Shown here piece after piece: positions 39,024 to 47,615 of a stretch of 64,000 bases of DNA; the first letter of the stretch is position 1, and each line of letters begins with the position of its first letter. A program made the translations under genes and the position numbers. This DNA comes from Bacteroidota bacterium. Lineage in GTDB: Bacteria > Bacteroidota > Bacteroidia > B-17B0 > Aurantibacillaceae. The stretch covers positions 124,001 through 188,000 of the forward strand of contig JADBXZ010000014.1 of NCBI GenBank assembly GCA_020403265.1. The letters run 5' to 3'. Under the pieces are notes generated by a model. That model was not told the origin of the DNA and made no database searches. It saw nothing but the letters and a program-made list of their open reading frames with translations.

Positions 39024-39144
39024 TAGATTTAGTTTTAATGTAATTCAATTTAATAAACGAAATATAAGAGCAAATATTACAGGCGAATTTTCAGCAAAAT
39101 TAGAATTATGGAACATAATGAACAAGATCAAATTTCGCTATAAG

Positions 39145-39669
39145 CTACTTAGTCGTTTTAACACCCATGGTTTGTCCCATTTTCTCATAAACAATGTCGT
39201 TAGGTTCCCATAATTCGATTTTGTTTTTTTCTAAATCAAGGATATGTACAAATTTCCCATAGTCATATCGCTCAACAGAATCTAATACAGTCACTCCTTC
39301 TTTCTTTAATTCGATGATTAAATTTTCCAGATCCTCTACTCTATAGTTTATCATAAAATCTTTAGTAGATGGCGAAAAGTAATTCGTTTTTTCATCAAAC
39401 AGGCTCCATTGTGTAAACCCCTTTTTAGTGCTATCAGCACCCTGAAACCACTCAAATACACTTCCATAATCATTAATGCTTAACCCCAAATGCTTTTGAT
39501 ACCAGGACCTGAGTTTTTTAGGATCCTTGCACTTAAAAAAAACACCACCAATTCCGGTTACACGTTTTTTTGCTGTTCTATTCATTTGGTTCGACACAAT
39601 CGACTGCAAGGTTATTCCAAAACAAAAACTTCCCAGCATTGCAAATAAAAATAAGTATGATTTTTTCAT
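39145..39669 (-). CDS. VOC/glyoxalase-fold protein with N-terminal signal or membrane anchor
   Basis: The 174-residue protein begins with a hydrophobic leader (MKKSYLFLFAMLGSFCFGI). A single vicinal-oxygen-chelate domain follows at about 38-165 (GIGGVFFKCKDPKKLRSWYQ, then DLEKNKIELWEP with the C-terminal metal-ligand Glu). VOC proteins are mostly cytoplasmic, so the leader is unusual. The enzyme type (glyoxalase, dioxygenase or antibiotic-binding) cannot be told. Confidence 0.78.
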   Translation of the reverse strand: MKKSYLFLFAMLGSFCFGITLQSIVSNQMNRTAKKRVTGIGGVFFKCKDPKKLRSWYQKHLGLSINDYGSVFEWFQGADSTKKGFTQWSLFDEKTNYFSPSTKDFMINYRVEDLENLIIELKKEGVTVLDSVERYDYGKFVHILDLEKNKIELWEPNDIVYEKMGQTMGVKTTK

Positions 39670-39817
39670 GAGTTTAATCTTAAAAACTAAAATAGGAATA
39701 AATTACCATAAACAAGTTCTCGAACTTGCTAATTAACCCACAACTTGAATTATTTTTCAGTTGTGTAACCAAGTTTTGTATCTTTAGGCATTAAATTGTT
39801 TAATTAATTTGTAAAAG

Positions 39818-40183
39818 TTGAAAACACTAGTTAAATCGACACTTTTAATCGCTTTTGTTGGCTCACTAAAGGCACAAAGTGCATTTGTTTACATTAACGA
39901 AAAAGTTAATGGAATCGACATTCCAATAGAACGAGTAGAATGTGAAATTACTATTAATGATTCTATTGTAAAGAAAAAAACATCCCAAAACGATGGTTCA
40001 ATTGGCAGATTTTCTCTGGAAAAAGGCAAACATCGCATAAAAGCAAGTTCAGAGGAATTTCAAGATAGCCCGGTTATTGAATTTATTGTTAATGAATCTA
40101 AAACCACAACTTTGAGTATTGTTTTAATTCGCTTAACCCCAACTCAATTAGAAGAGAAAAAGAAAAAATTGAAAAAGGATTAA
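39818..40183 (+). CDS. Small secreted hypothetical protein
   Basis: The 121-residue product has a TTG start and a signal peptide (KTLVKSTLLIAFVGSLKAQ). The mature part resembles a single beta-sandwich of the carboxypeptidase-regulatory type (GRFSLEKGKHRIKASSEEF) and ends with a Lys-rich tail. Function is unknown. Confidence 0.6.
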   Translation: MKTLVKSTLLIAFVGSLKAQSAFVYINEKVNGIDIPIERVECEITINDSIVKKKTSQNDGSIGRFSLEKGKHRIKASSEEFQDSPVIEFIVNESKTTTLSIVLIRLTPTQLEEKKKKLKKD

Positions 40184-40345
40184 GTTGTAATAGTTCAATC
40201 CAATTTGGCCCACTTTGATTTCAAAAATCCTTTCTATTAATTTTCATCTATACTTAAAAATATTATTAGCTATTATCCAAAAAATTGCTAAGCCATTAAC
40301 CTATTTGTTAATTTTTGTTTCTATTGTTCAATTAATGCTAATTTG

Positions 40346-40377
40346 TTTGTCTAACCGTTTAAATTTTACTAAAATTG
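40346..40377 (+). promoter_or_regulatory. Candidate promoter for the LolA-like gene
   Basis: TTTG, a 20-nt spacer and TAAAATTG (one mismatch to TAnnTTTG) lie about 30 nt before the ATG at 40408. The spacing fits the Bacteroidota pattern. Confidence 0.4.
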
Positions 40378-40407
40378 CATCACTAACTTATAACTTAAAC
40401 TTAAAAA

Positions 40408-41112
40408 ATGAAGAAAATTGCAGGTTTAGCTCTTTTGGCTTTGATATCATTTAATGGTGCGGCTCAAACAGCCGATGAAATCGTAAAAAAACACATTGAG
40501 GCCATTGGTGGTGCTGCCAATTGGGCAAAAATTAAAAGTTTGAAACTTCAAACGAAAATGAAGGCTCAGGGTGCAGAAGTGCTTGTTGACATTACTCAGG
40601 TAGATAAAAAAGCCATGCGCACTGATATTGCAGTTATGGGCATGAAGGGTTATTACATCGTCACAAACACCGAAGGCTGGAGTTTTATGCCTTTTCAAGG
40701 ACAAACTAAACCGGAGGCTATGACGGCAGACGATGTTAAAAAAGTTCAGGATGAACTTTCTTTGCAAGAAGATTTTTTAACTTATAAAGAATTAGGAAAA
40801 AAAATAGAATACCTTGGTAAAGACGATATAGACGGCACTGAATGTTTTAAAATAAAAATGACTAATAAAGATGGAATTGAAAAAACATATTTCTTAGATG
40901 CATCTAATTATTACACGATTAAGGTAGTTGAGAAATATAAATCAGATGGAAAAGAGCTTGAAGGCTCCACTAGTTTTGGAAATTACAAAAAATTAGATGA
41001 AGGAATTGTTTATCCAATGAGCATTTCCGGAGGTCAAATGGGTGAGTCTGAAGTTATCAGTGTAACCATTAATCCTAAAATTGAAGACTCTATATTTAAA
41101 ATACAAAACTAA
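40408..41112 (+). CDS. LolA-like outer-membrane lipoprotein-sorting-type protein
   Basis: The 234-residue protein has a signal peptide (to NGAAQ). The mature domain is typical of LolA/LolB-fold periplasmic proteins of this phylum (DEIVKKHIEAIGGAANWAKIKSL, later YFLDASNYYTIKV). These bind lipids or lipoproteins. A true LolA role is not established; many paralogues exist in Bacteroidota. A terminator follows about 20 nt after the stop. Confidence 0.7.
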   Translation: MKKIAGLALLALISFNGAAQTADEIVKKHIEAIGGAANWAKIKSLKLQTKMKAQGAEVLVDITQVDKKAMRTDIAVMGMKGYYIVTNTEGWSFMPFQGQTKPEAMTADDVKKVQDELSLQEDFLTYKELGKKIEYLGKDDIDGTECFKIKMTNKDGIEKTYFLDASNYYTIKVVEKYKSDGKELEGSTSFGNYKKLDEGIVYPMSISGGQMGESEVISVTINPKIEDSIFKIQN

Positions 41113-41132
41113 ATTTATCAAAACAATTATTA

Positions 41133-41157
41133 AAGCCTCATTATAAAGATGAGGCTT
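41133..41157 (+). terminator. Terminator after the LolA-like gene
   Basis: AAGCCTCAT pairs with ATGAGGCTT over a 7-nt loop and is followed within 3 nt by a run of six T. It ends only a few nt before the ATG of the next gene at 41173. Confidence 0.8.
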
Positions 41158-41172
41158 CATTTTTTATTAACG

Positions 41173-44100
41173 ATGAAAAAAAAATTATTACCATTTATTA
41201 TAACTGTAACAGCCTTTACAGTTAATGCTCAAACAACTGTTAATTCCGGTATGTTTAGTTCACTGGAAGCCCGTTGCCTTGGCCCCGGAACAATGAGTGG
41301 ACGTATTACAGCGCTTGAAGGTGTTAACAATGATAATGGCAAAACACTTTATATGGGAACTGCCGGAGGTGGTGTGTGGAAATCTACTAATGCCGGAGCA
41401 TCCTACAAATCCATCTTTGATAAGTATTGTCAATCCATTGGTGCTTTAGCCGTCAATCAAAAAAATCCAAGCACCATTTATGTTGGAAGCGGCGAAAGCA
41501 ATATGCGTAACTCGGTTTCAATTGGTAACGGCATGTACAAAAGTACCGATGCGGGTGATAACTGGAAAAAAATTGGCTTGGATAGTGTAGAACATATTTC
41601 AAAGGTTGTTTTAAATCCCGAAAATCCAGACATTGTTTATGTTGCGGCACCCGGAGCACTCTGGAGTAACAGCAAACACCGTGGTTTATACAAATCTGTT
41701 AACGGTGGCGAAACATGGGAAAAATTATTTTACATTGATGATAAAACAGGTTGTGCAGATTTACTAATGGATCCAACTAACCCTAATATACTATATGCAT
41801 CAATGTGGCAATTCCGACGCACGCCTTACAGCTTTAATTCAGGGGGCAACACCAGCGGGCTTTATAAAAGTACCGATGGAGGTAAAACCTGGAAAGAAAT
41901 TACCAAAGGCCTACCGCCAAAACCATTTGGACGCATAGCCATGGCTTTAGCACCAAGCGATCCAAAACAAATGATTGCAATTGTAGAAAGTAATAAAACC
42001 GGCTTGTATATTTCTTCTGATGCCGGTGAAACCTGGAAAAGTCAAAGCGCTACAATGAATACCGTTGCACGCCCGTTTTATTTCAGTACCATTGTGATTG
42101 ACCCTAAGGATCCTAAACGCGTTTATCGTCCTGCCTTTCAATTTGCTTATAGCAGTGATGGTGGATACTCTTTTACCGAAGCTAGTTCTGATGGTGGTTG
42201 GGTGCATAGTGATATGCATGCGTTATGGATTAATCCAAGCAACACCAACATTATGTATTTGGGAACTGATGGCGGAACTTATATGAGTGTTGATAGAGGT
42301 GTAACCTGGCAATTTAATCATGGGTTACCTGTTGGTCAATTCTACCATGTAGCACACGATTTAAAAGAACCGTACAACGTTTATGGTGGTTTACAGGATA
42401 ACGGAAGCTGGGTTGCACCTAGTGCAGCGCCGGGTGGTATCGGAAACGGTAACTGGTCTCGTTTATATGGCGGTGATGGGTTTTGGACAGTTCCTGACAT
42501 TGATGGTAAAACGGCCTATGCCGAATATCAAGGTGGCAACATGGCTCGCATTAATTTAACCACAGCTAAATCAGAAAACATTCAACCGCAAAAAACCAGT
42601 AAGGAGGAAAAATTACGCTGGAATTGGAATACCCCAATTGTTACCGGTAGTAAAAATCCTAAAAACTTATATGTAGGTGCGCAGTACTTATACAAATCAA
42701 CAGACCAAGGTCGTAACTGGCAGCGCATTTCAGGAGATTTAACCACAAACGATAAAAAGAAACAGGAGCAGGAAGAAAGTGGCGGATTAAGCGCAGATAA
42801 TACTTCCGCCGAAAATCATTGTACCATTTTCACCATTGCAGAATCGCCATTGGATGAACAACTCGTTTGGGTTGGAACCGATGATGGAAACTTACAGGTT
42901 ACGGTTGATGGCGGTAAAACCTGGGTAAATACTTCTCCTCAGTTAGGTAAAGCTTTGGGTGTTAACCAAGCATGGATCAGCAGTATTTTTCCATCACATT
43001 TTGATAAAAACACAGTTTATGTCACCGCTGAAAATCACATGTATGGTGACTTTAATACGTATTTAGCCAAAACAACAGACGGCGGTAAAACATGGACGCG
43101 TCTTAACAGTAAAGAGTTCAGAAGCTTTGCACATAAAGTGGTGGAAGACCATGAAAATAAAAACCTGTTATTTTTAGGAACAGAAATGGGTTTGTTTGCA
43201 ACTTTAGATGGCGGCAGCAACTGGTTCTTGGTTAAAAATAACATTCCTGAATACGCTTTAGTACGTGATTTAAAAATACATCCTAAAACGCATGATTTAA
43301 TTGTTGCAACGCACGGCAGAGGTATTTATATTTTAGATAACATCAGTGTGTTAAGCAAGTTAACCCCGGAACTGTTAGAGAAAGATGTTCATGTTTTCCA
43401 AACACCGGATATTATATTAAACAATGGCAAATTAGGTTGGGGTGGCCCCGAAGTATCAGGTGGTTGGGTTAGCGGCAATCCAAGTGAAATACCAACTATT
43501 GATTATTATTTAAAACAACGTTTAAGCTCCGGAAAAATAACGGTTGATATTTATGACGATAAAGGCAATTTAATCCAAAGTATTCCCGGCTCTATTAAAA
43601 AAGGTATTAACAAAGTATTTTGGAATTTAAGAGGTATACCACCCAAAGTTGCATCGGGAAGCACAAAAATGGACATGGCCGGCTTTACGGCGCCAATGGT
43701 ATTACCGGGCGTATACACGGTTAAAATAAAGGTGAAAGACCAGGAATATACGAGCACTCTAAACTGCGTACACGATAAAAATAATGTCGATTTAACCGAA
43801 ACCGATAGACGCTTAGTTTATGAAAAAGCCATGCAGTTGCAAACCTTATACAAGAATGTAAATGCACGAATTGATAGTATAAATTTATATCAAACCAGTT
43901 TAAAAGCCGATTCGGTTTGGTTTAATAAAAACAAGACAGCAAAACTGTTTTACGATGATTTACAAAAGGTAAAAGCCGAATTAATGGCTACTAAAAAAAC
44001 CTCCATTTTTGCGGATGAAGAACGGTTGCGCGAAAAAATATCCGGCTTGTATGGCACATTTTGCGGAATGGAATCAAAACCAAACAGCACGCAGTTAGAA

Positions 44101-44211
44101 GCCATTGAAGTTTTAGAGACTGATTTTAAAACACATAACGAAACATATAAAAAAACGGTGACTAAGTATTTACCTAAAACACCCGAATTGAAATTGAAAA
44201 AGGATATTTGA
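41173..44211 (+). CDS. Sortilin/VPS10-like BNR-repeat exoprotein
   Basis: The track start at 41149 lies inside the terminator hairpin. The ATG at 41173 gives a proper signal peptide (MKKKLLPFIITVTAFTVNAQ) and 1012 residues. About ten Asp-box (BNR) motifs of the form YKSTDGGKTWKE are spread over residues 50-690, forming a seven- to ten-bladed propeller. A C-terminal domain with beta-rich and then helical parts follows. Such proteins are often annotated as glycosyl hydrolases, but no catalytic residues are assignable. No type IX sorting tail was seen. Confidence 0.85.
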   Translation: MKKKLLPFIITVTAFTVNAQTTVNSGMFSSLEARCLGPGTMSGRITALEGVNNDNGKTLYMGTAGGGVWKSTNAGASYKSIFDKYCQSIGALAVNQKNPSTIYVGSGESNMRNSVSIGNGMYKSTDAGDNWKKIGLDSVEHISKVVLNPENPDIVYVAAPGALWSNSKHRGLYKSVNGGETWEKLFYIDDKTGCADLLMDPTNPNILYASMWQFRRTPYSFNSGGNTSGLYKSTDGGKTWKEITKGLPPKPFGRIAMALAPSDPKQMIAIVESNKTGLYISSDAGETWKSQSATMNTVARPFYFSTIVIDPKDPKRVYRPAFQFAYSSDGGYSFTEASSDGGWVHSDMHALWINPSNTNIMYLGTDGGTYMSVDRGVTWQFNHGLPVGQFYHVAHDLKEPYNVYGGLQDNGSWVAPSAAPGGIGNGNWSRLYGGDGFWTVPDIDGKTAYAEYQGGNMARINLTTAKSENIQPQKTSKEEKLRWNWNTPIVTGSKNPKNLYVGAQYLYKSTDQGRNWQRISGDLTTNDKKKQEQEESGGLSADNTSAENHCTIFTIAESPLDEQLVWVGTDDGNLQVTVDGGKTWVNTSPQLGKALGVNQAWISSIFPSHFDKNTVYVTAENHMYGDFNTYLAKTTDGGKTWTRLNSKEFRSFAHKVVEDHENKNLLFLGTEMGLFATLDGGSNWFLVKNNIPEYALVRDLKIHPKTHDLIVATHGRGIYILDNISVLSKLTPELLEKDVHVFQTPDIILNNGKLGWGGPEVSGGWVSGNPSEIPTIDYYLKQRLSSGKITVDIYDDKGNLIQSIPGSIKKGINKVFWNLRGIPPKVASGSTKMDMAGFTAPMVLPGVYTVKIKVKDQEYTSTLNCVHDKNNVDLTETDRRLVYEKAMQLQTLYKNVNARIDSINLYQTSLKADSVWFNKNKTAKLFYDDLQKVKAELMATKKTSIFADEERLREKISGLYGTFCGMESKPNSTQLEAIEVLETDFKTHNETYKKTVTKYLPKTPELKLKKDI

Positions 44212-44252
44212 TTTTTTAGTAATTAATTTAATGTTTTCAGAACGTAATATAT

Positions 44253-44597
44253 ATGAAAAACATATTATTTATCATTCTATTCGCTTCTGTCATAAATGGC
44301 ATCGCTCAAAATAACGACAAAGCATATAACCCAATTACGGTTAAACGAACCAAGCTTGTTAATGCTCATACTTTAAGTGACATAATCAATAAAGAAACTG
44401 ATAGTTTAGTTGCATCAATTGAGCTAAGTTGTATCATCAAAAATGAACTTTACACAAAAAAAAGTGGTGTGGATTTGGAATATTTAGCTAAAAATATTTT
44501 TCCAAATATAGAAAAGAAATCAAGAATTTTTATTGATGTTTTTAGAAAAGGAAAACCCAACGATCCTATAACCTATGCGCTAGTGCTTGAAGACTAA
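44253..44597 (+). CDS. Small secreted hypothetical protein
   Basis: The 114-residue protein has a signal peptide (MKNILFIILFASVINGIAQ). The rest has no recognised motif or repeats. It is the last + strand gene before the repeat-delimited defence region. Confidence 0.6.
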   Translation: MKNILFIILFASVINGIAQNNDKAYNPITVKRTKLVNAHTLSDIINKETDSLVASIELSCIIKNELYTKKSGVDLEYLAKNIFPNIEKKSRIFIDVFRKGKPNDPITYALVLED

Positions 44598-44694
44598 TTA
44601 AAGCTGATTGTAATTCTTTTTGTTTTTAACTGCACTTCACTGGGCTTTTATTGGAGTGCCATTAACTGCAATGACTGGGATTTTAGATCATCTC

Positions 44695-44804
44695 CTATTT
44701 TTTGATTTTTACGCAGGATTACAAATCCAACGAAACCTGAACTTACAGTATTTGCGAAGCTTTACATTCGCCGGGGCTAAGCAGCGAAGCGGGGATGCCC
44801 GCCG
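44695..44804 (+). repeat. Dispersed repeat copy A
   Basis: About 110 nt. It starts CTATTTTTTGATTTTTACGC, contains GGATTACAAATCC (a small hairpin) and ends in a GC-richer part (CAGCGAAGCGGGG). The inner 71 nt (44722-44792) differ from copy B at only 6 positions by eye. It abuts the DUF2442 stop codon directly. Confidence 0.85.
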
Positions 44805-45035
44805 TTAAAGAGCTGTTTTTATTAAAGCTTCAACAGATAAGTCTTCGTCTATTAGTGGCCAAAGAATGCCATAACCAGAAGGAGAAACCTTAAAAAATTG
44901 TCTTTGAAAATCATTGGCAGCTTTTAATTTTGAGGAAATTCTGTCGAGAGCAACTTTAATAAGTTTTCCGTCAATTATTAAACTCATTGAATCCTTGTCG
45001 AAGGAAATATCTTTTATAATATGAGTTGTAATCAT
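44805..45035 (-). CDS. DUF2442 protein
   Basis: The 76-residue protein matches DUF2442 by the pattern FDKDSMSLIIDGKLIKVAL and YGILWPLIDEDLSVEAL. The family often lies beside RelE/ParE or DUF4160 toxins and may bind DNA, but its role is not settled. It starts 8 nt after the RelE stop, forming a three-gene unit with the toxin and antitoxin. Confidence 0.8.
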   Translation of the reverse strand: MITTHIIKDISFDKDSMSLIIDGKLIKVALDRISSKLKAANDFQRQFFKVSPSGYGILWPLIDEDLSVEALIKTAL

Positions 45036-45043
45036 TAAGTCAG

Positions 45044-45325
45044 TTATTTTATTTTCATCGCTGCATTGTGAATTCTAAGTATTGTAACATTTCCATTACT
45101 TAATCGGTAAAAAATGCGATAATTACCTTCAATCAATTCTCGAATTTCCTTAATATTCTTTTCCGGGACCACCCGTCCCGATTCTGGAAAGTCAATTAAT
45201 TGGTCAACTCGTTTGATAAGTTTTGTAATAAATCTAGCTGCATAGAAGTTGGAGTCAAGTGAAATATAATCGTTGATTGCTTTTAGGTCTTTTACTGATT
45301 TTTTAGTCCAGTTTATTTTTGCCAT
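45044..45325 (-). CDS. RelE/ParE-superfamily toxin
   Basis: The 93-residue protein has the RelE/ParE fold pattern: WTKKSVKDLKAINDYI, FPESGRVVPE, then IREL and NYRIFYRLSNGNVTILRIHNAA. It is closer to ParE-type (gyrase poison) than to the ribosome-dependent RelE by its helical start, but this is inference. Its start overlaps the antitoxin gene by 13 nt. Confidence 0.88.
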   Translation of the reverse strand: MAKINWTKKSVKDLKAINDYISLDSNFYAARFITKLIKRVDQLIDFPESGRVVPEKNIKEIRELIEGNYRIFYRLSNGNVTILRIHNAAMKIK

Positions 45326-45492
45326 TTTGTTGCCATCTTTTTCACTTTATCATGACTAATAGTTTTACCAGCCTTAGCTTCAGCCATTCCTTCGTCTATT
45401 TTTTCAATCACGATTAAGCGTTCAAGAAATTCATCAAGACTGAACTTATTTGGAAGCTCATTTAATGTGTTAAGAACAATTGATTTTTGCAT
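45313..45492 (-). CDS. Antitoxin of the RelE/ParE pair (missing from ORF track)
   Basis: A 59-residue ORF read directly from the - strand begins MQKSIVLNTLNELPNKFSLDE and ends MATKWQK. Its stop lies within the toxin start (13-nt overlap), the usual arrangement for toxin-antitoxin pairs. The N-terminal part resembles short antitoxins that bind RelE/ParE toxins through a helical tail. Only its length kept it out of the track. Confidence 0.78.
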   Translation of the reverse strand: MQKSIVLNTLNELPNKFSLDEFLERLIVIEKIDEGMAEAKAGKTISHDKVKKMATKWQK

Positions 45493-45843
45493 GATATAAA
45501 TTTACAAAAAACTATGAATTTATCAAAACAGATTTTTGTGCAGACCACAAACTTAGTATTAAGGACTTTAAATTGAATTATACCTGAATTTTAAGAGAGG
45601 AATACAAATTCTTCAGAGCACCGGCCTCTTTATATTTTAAATCCCGCTATTTTACAATTTTTTAGTGAGCATGCAAATCCAACGAAACGTGAACTTACAG
45701 TATTTATAAAGCTTTACATTCGCCGGGGCTATGCAGCGCAGCGGCAAATACAGCGTAGCGGGGGAGTTGAGTGCTACGTTAGATTTTTAATTTGATACTA
45801 TTTTATCAAATTTTAAACTTATTTGATTTAGGGATTTACAAAA
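45493..45843. other. Intergenic region with repeat copy B
   Basis: The gap of about 350 nt between the first toxin-antitoxin unit and the broken toxin holds repeat copy B (45647-45765) and AT-rich flanks. No other gene was seen. Confidence 0.7.
45647..45765 (+). repeat. Dispersed repeat copy B
   Basis: About 119 nt, starting CTATTTTACAATTTTTTAG. Its core matches copy A closely (about 65 of 71 positions), including TTTACATTCGCCGGGGCTA. The end has two tandem CAGCGyAGCGG motifs. It lies 78 nt past the stop of the broken RelE gene. Confidence 0.85.
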
Positions 45844-46140
45844 CTATGCCCTATCTTTTAGTTTCCCTTTTGGATTTCTGCTTGTGTGAAAAAAAGAATG
45901 AACGATAATATTATCATCAATAATTTCATAAACCAGATAATAAGGAAACCGCTTGTAAACTGCTTCACGATAGTGTTTGTATTTTCTTTGAAAGAGGTAT
46001 GGATTTGCTCTAAGCTTTTCAATTAAGTTATCTGTTTCCTTTTCAAATTTATCCCCTAATCCTTGTTGCTATTTCTCATAATAGTTAAAAGCAGAATTAT
46101 ATTCTTCCGCTGCTAGTATGGTTATTTCAAGCTTATATGC
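45844..46140 (-). pseudogene. Broken RelE/ParE-family toxin
   Basis: The reading frame encodes a RelE/ParE toxin (YKLEITILAAEEYNSA, later FPYYLVYEIIDDN and HTSRNPKGK). It has an in-frame TAG as codon 24 (46069-46071), between NYYEK and QQGLGDKF. No start codon precedes it: the triplet before the first sense codon is TAG. Removing the nonsense codon restores a normal product of about 98 residues. The intact antitoxin gene is immediately upstream. Confidence 0.82.
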
Positions 46141-46150
46141 CTAAATAAGG

Positions 46151-46381
46151 CTATATTGTGCGGGTACGTTTTTTTAACTCGTTCCAAGAAGTTGTTTTGA
46201 GTTTACCTTGTCTATACAAAGCAGAACGTCTTTCGATTTCAGATTTTTGTTCTGATGTCATTAAACTTTTACCATCGCTATCTTCGTATATTTTAAGCAT
46301 TCCATAAACAGCTTCAATTACGTTGTCCTCAGCATGATTAATATATTCGATGACTTTTTTTCTTAATGCCTTAGATGTCAT
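46151..46381 (-). CDS. Antitoxin-like protein of the broken RelE pair
   Basis: The 76-residue protein begins MTSKALRKKVIEYINHAED and has the helical, basic-tailed layout (SALYRQGKLKTTSWNELKKR) of antitoxins paired with RelE/ParE toxins. It ends 10 nt before the inactive toxin frame. It could persist as an orphan antitoxin. Confidence 0.72.
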   Translation of the reverse strand: MTSKALRKKVIEYINHAEDNVIEAVYGMLKIYEDSDGKSLMTSEQKSEIERRSALYRQGKLKTTSWNELKKRTRTI

Positions 46382-46523
46382 GTATAAATCTTTGCTTTAA
46401 GTTAGTCCTTTTTATTGAAATTTAAAAATGTGTTTTTCGACTTGGTAAAATATATTTGCATCTAAACCTCAAATGGCAGCTACCCTCAGCCTAATGGATT
46501 ATTCGCAGTGCAACGGATACAAG

Positions 46524-46625
46524 ATTTTACGCAGAATTAAAAATCCTGCGGAGTTGATTACAAATCTCAGTACTTTAAGTTTTTGCACAGCTTTACATTC
46601 GCTGCGGCGAATTAGTGCAGCGGGA
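46524..46625 (+). repeat. Dispersed repeat copy C
   Basis: About 102 nt, starting ATTTTACGCAGAATTAAAAATCCTGCGG. It shares TGATTACAAATCTCAGTACT and TTTTTGC..AGCTTTACA with copy E (39 of 43 positions) and TTTACATTCGC with A and B. It ends 27 nt from the DUF4268 stop. Confidence 0.82.
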
Positions 46626-46652
46626 CTATACTGAAATGTAATAAGCAGCATG

Positions 46653-47591
46653 CTATAGCTTTACTACTTTCGGTTTGAAGTAGCCCATATAACGTTCCAA
46701 ATTATCTTTAAACCATTGAAACTGATTATTCCACTCGTTTCTATCAGTAAAATCTCCAATAGCTTTTAACATAACTGCACTCATTTTTCGCCCGTCCATT
46801 TTATCCCAAACCAAATCCTTATTTACTTCTGCAAATGAACTTTCATAGCCAACGGAATATAGTTTATCATAATTCTCCTTTGCTTGATCACCCATTATAT
46901 TTAACCAAATATTTATTGAATTATCCCGAGAATTGACAGAAGCCGACAAATGAAAATTGCTTCGACCAATTGCAATATTTGTCCAATGTTGAGGCAAAGG
47001 ATTTTGCATTTTAACAAAACTTTTTTTAGTTTCCATGAAATCTTTCAGTCCCTGCCAATATTCTTGTTGAAGTAGTTTGGTATCTGTAGTTGGTTGTGAA
47101 GTTGTAGAACGTTTAACTTGCTTGGTCCAATCATTAGGTTTGGAAACGATATTAAACATTGGTGCGGGTGAAGAGTCTCCAATTTTATATAGTTCTATTT
47201 CAATTCCGAAAAACGTGAATGTATCGTCAGTTATTCTGTTTAACCAGTCTAAAGCTGCCCTGTGTTCTTCTGTAAATTTTTGGGCAATCCAAATAATGGT
47301 TACAGCATCAAGTCCGGCAGCATAAGTCATTAGTTGACCCAAATGAGTATGATCAGTTTTCTCAAGCTGATTTTCAATTAAAACGAAATGATCGTTAATT
47401 GTATCCTTACATAAAATATCAGCGCTAAAAGGCCCCACGCTTTCTTCTTGACTTTGAACTTCGAGTTCAATACCTATCGTTTCACTCAATAACTGAATAT
47501 TCTCATCTTGGGCAAGCCATGGCGTAAAATCGGTCGCTTCTTTTTTCCAATAAGCTCTTAAATCAATTTTCTCTAATCTGCCTAGCTTCAT
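46653..47591 (-). CDS. DUF4268 protein with nuclease-like N-terminus
   Basis: The 312-residue protein has an N-terminal segment with SADILCKD and, 10-15 residues later, VLIENQLEKTDHTHLGQ, an Asp...Glu-x-Gln arrangement like a PD-(D/E)xK nuclease core. The C-terminal DUF4268 domain follows (about 190-300). It lies 24 nt downstream of the MmeI-like gene on the same strand. A partner role in restriction is plausible but not proven. Confidence 0.75.
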   Translation of the reverse strand: MKLGRLEKIDLRAYWKKEATDFTPWLAQDENIQLLSETIGIELEVQSQEESVGPFSADILCKDTINDHFVLIENQLEKTDHTHLGQLMTYAAGLDAVTIIWIAQKFTEEHRAALDWLNRITDDTFTFFGIEIELYKIGDSSPAPMFNIVSKPNDWTKQVKRSTTSQPTTDTKLLQQEYWQGLKDFMETKKSFVKMQNPLPQHWTNIAIGRSNFHLSASVNSRDNSINIWLNIMGDQAKENYDKLYSVGYESSFAEVNKDLVWDKMDGRKMSAVMLKAIGDFTDRNEWNNQFQWFKDNLERYMGYFKPKVVKL

Positions 47592-47615
47592 AATTTATTT
47601 TGGTATTTAAATTAT

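Noticed and set aside
38986-39213. 75-residue ORF spanning the end of the 37728 gene
   Set aside because: It runs antisense into the VOC gene and has no signal or motif; it is a shadow frame.
40215-40454. 79-residue ORF on the + strand
   Set aside because: It overlaps the promoter and start of the LolA-like gene in another frame, and its composition is that of AT-rich noncoding DNA.
44620-44808. 62-residue ORF on the + strand
   Set aside because: It is formed largely by repeat copy A, and no translation signals were seen.
44695-45765. Canonical integron attC sites
   Set aside because: GTTGGAT is visible on the - strand of copies A and B only; copies C and E lack it, and no integrase gene is in the window. 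Only the layout resembles an integron.
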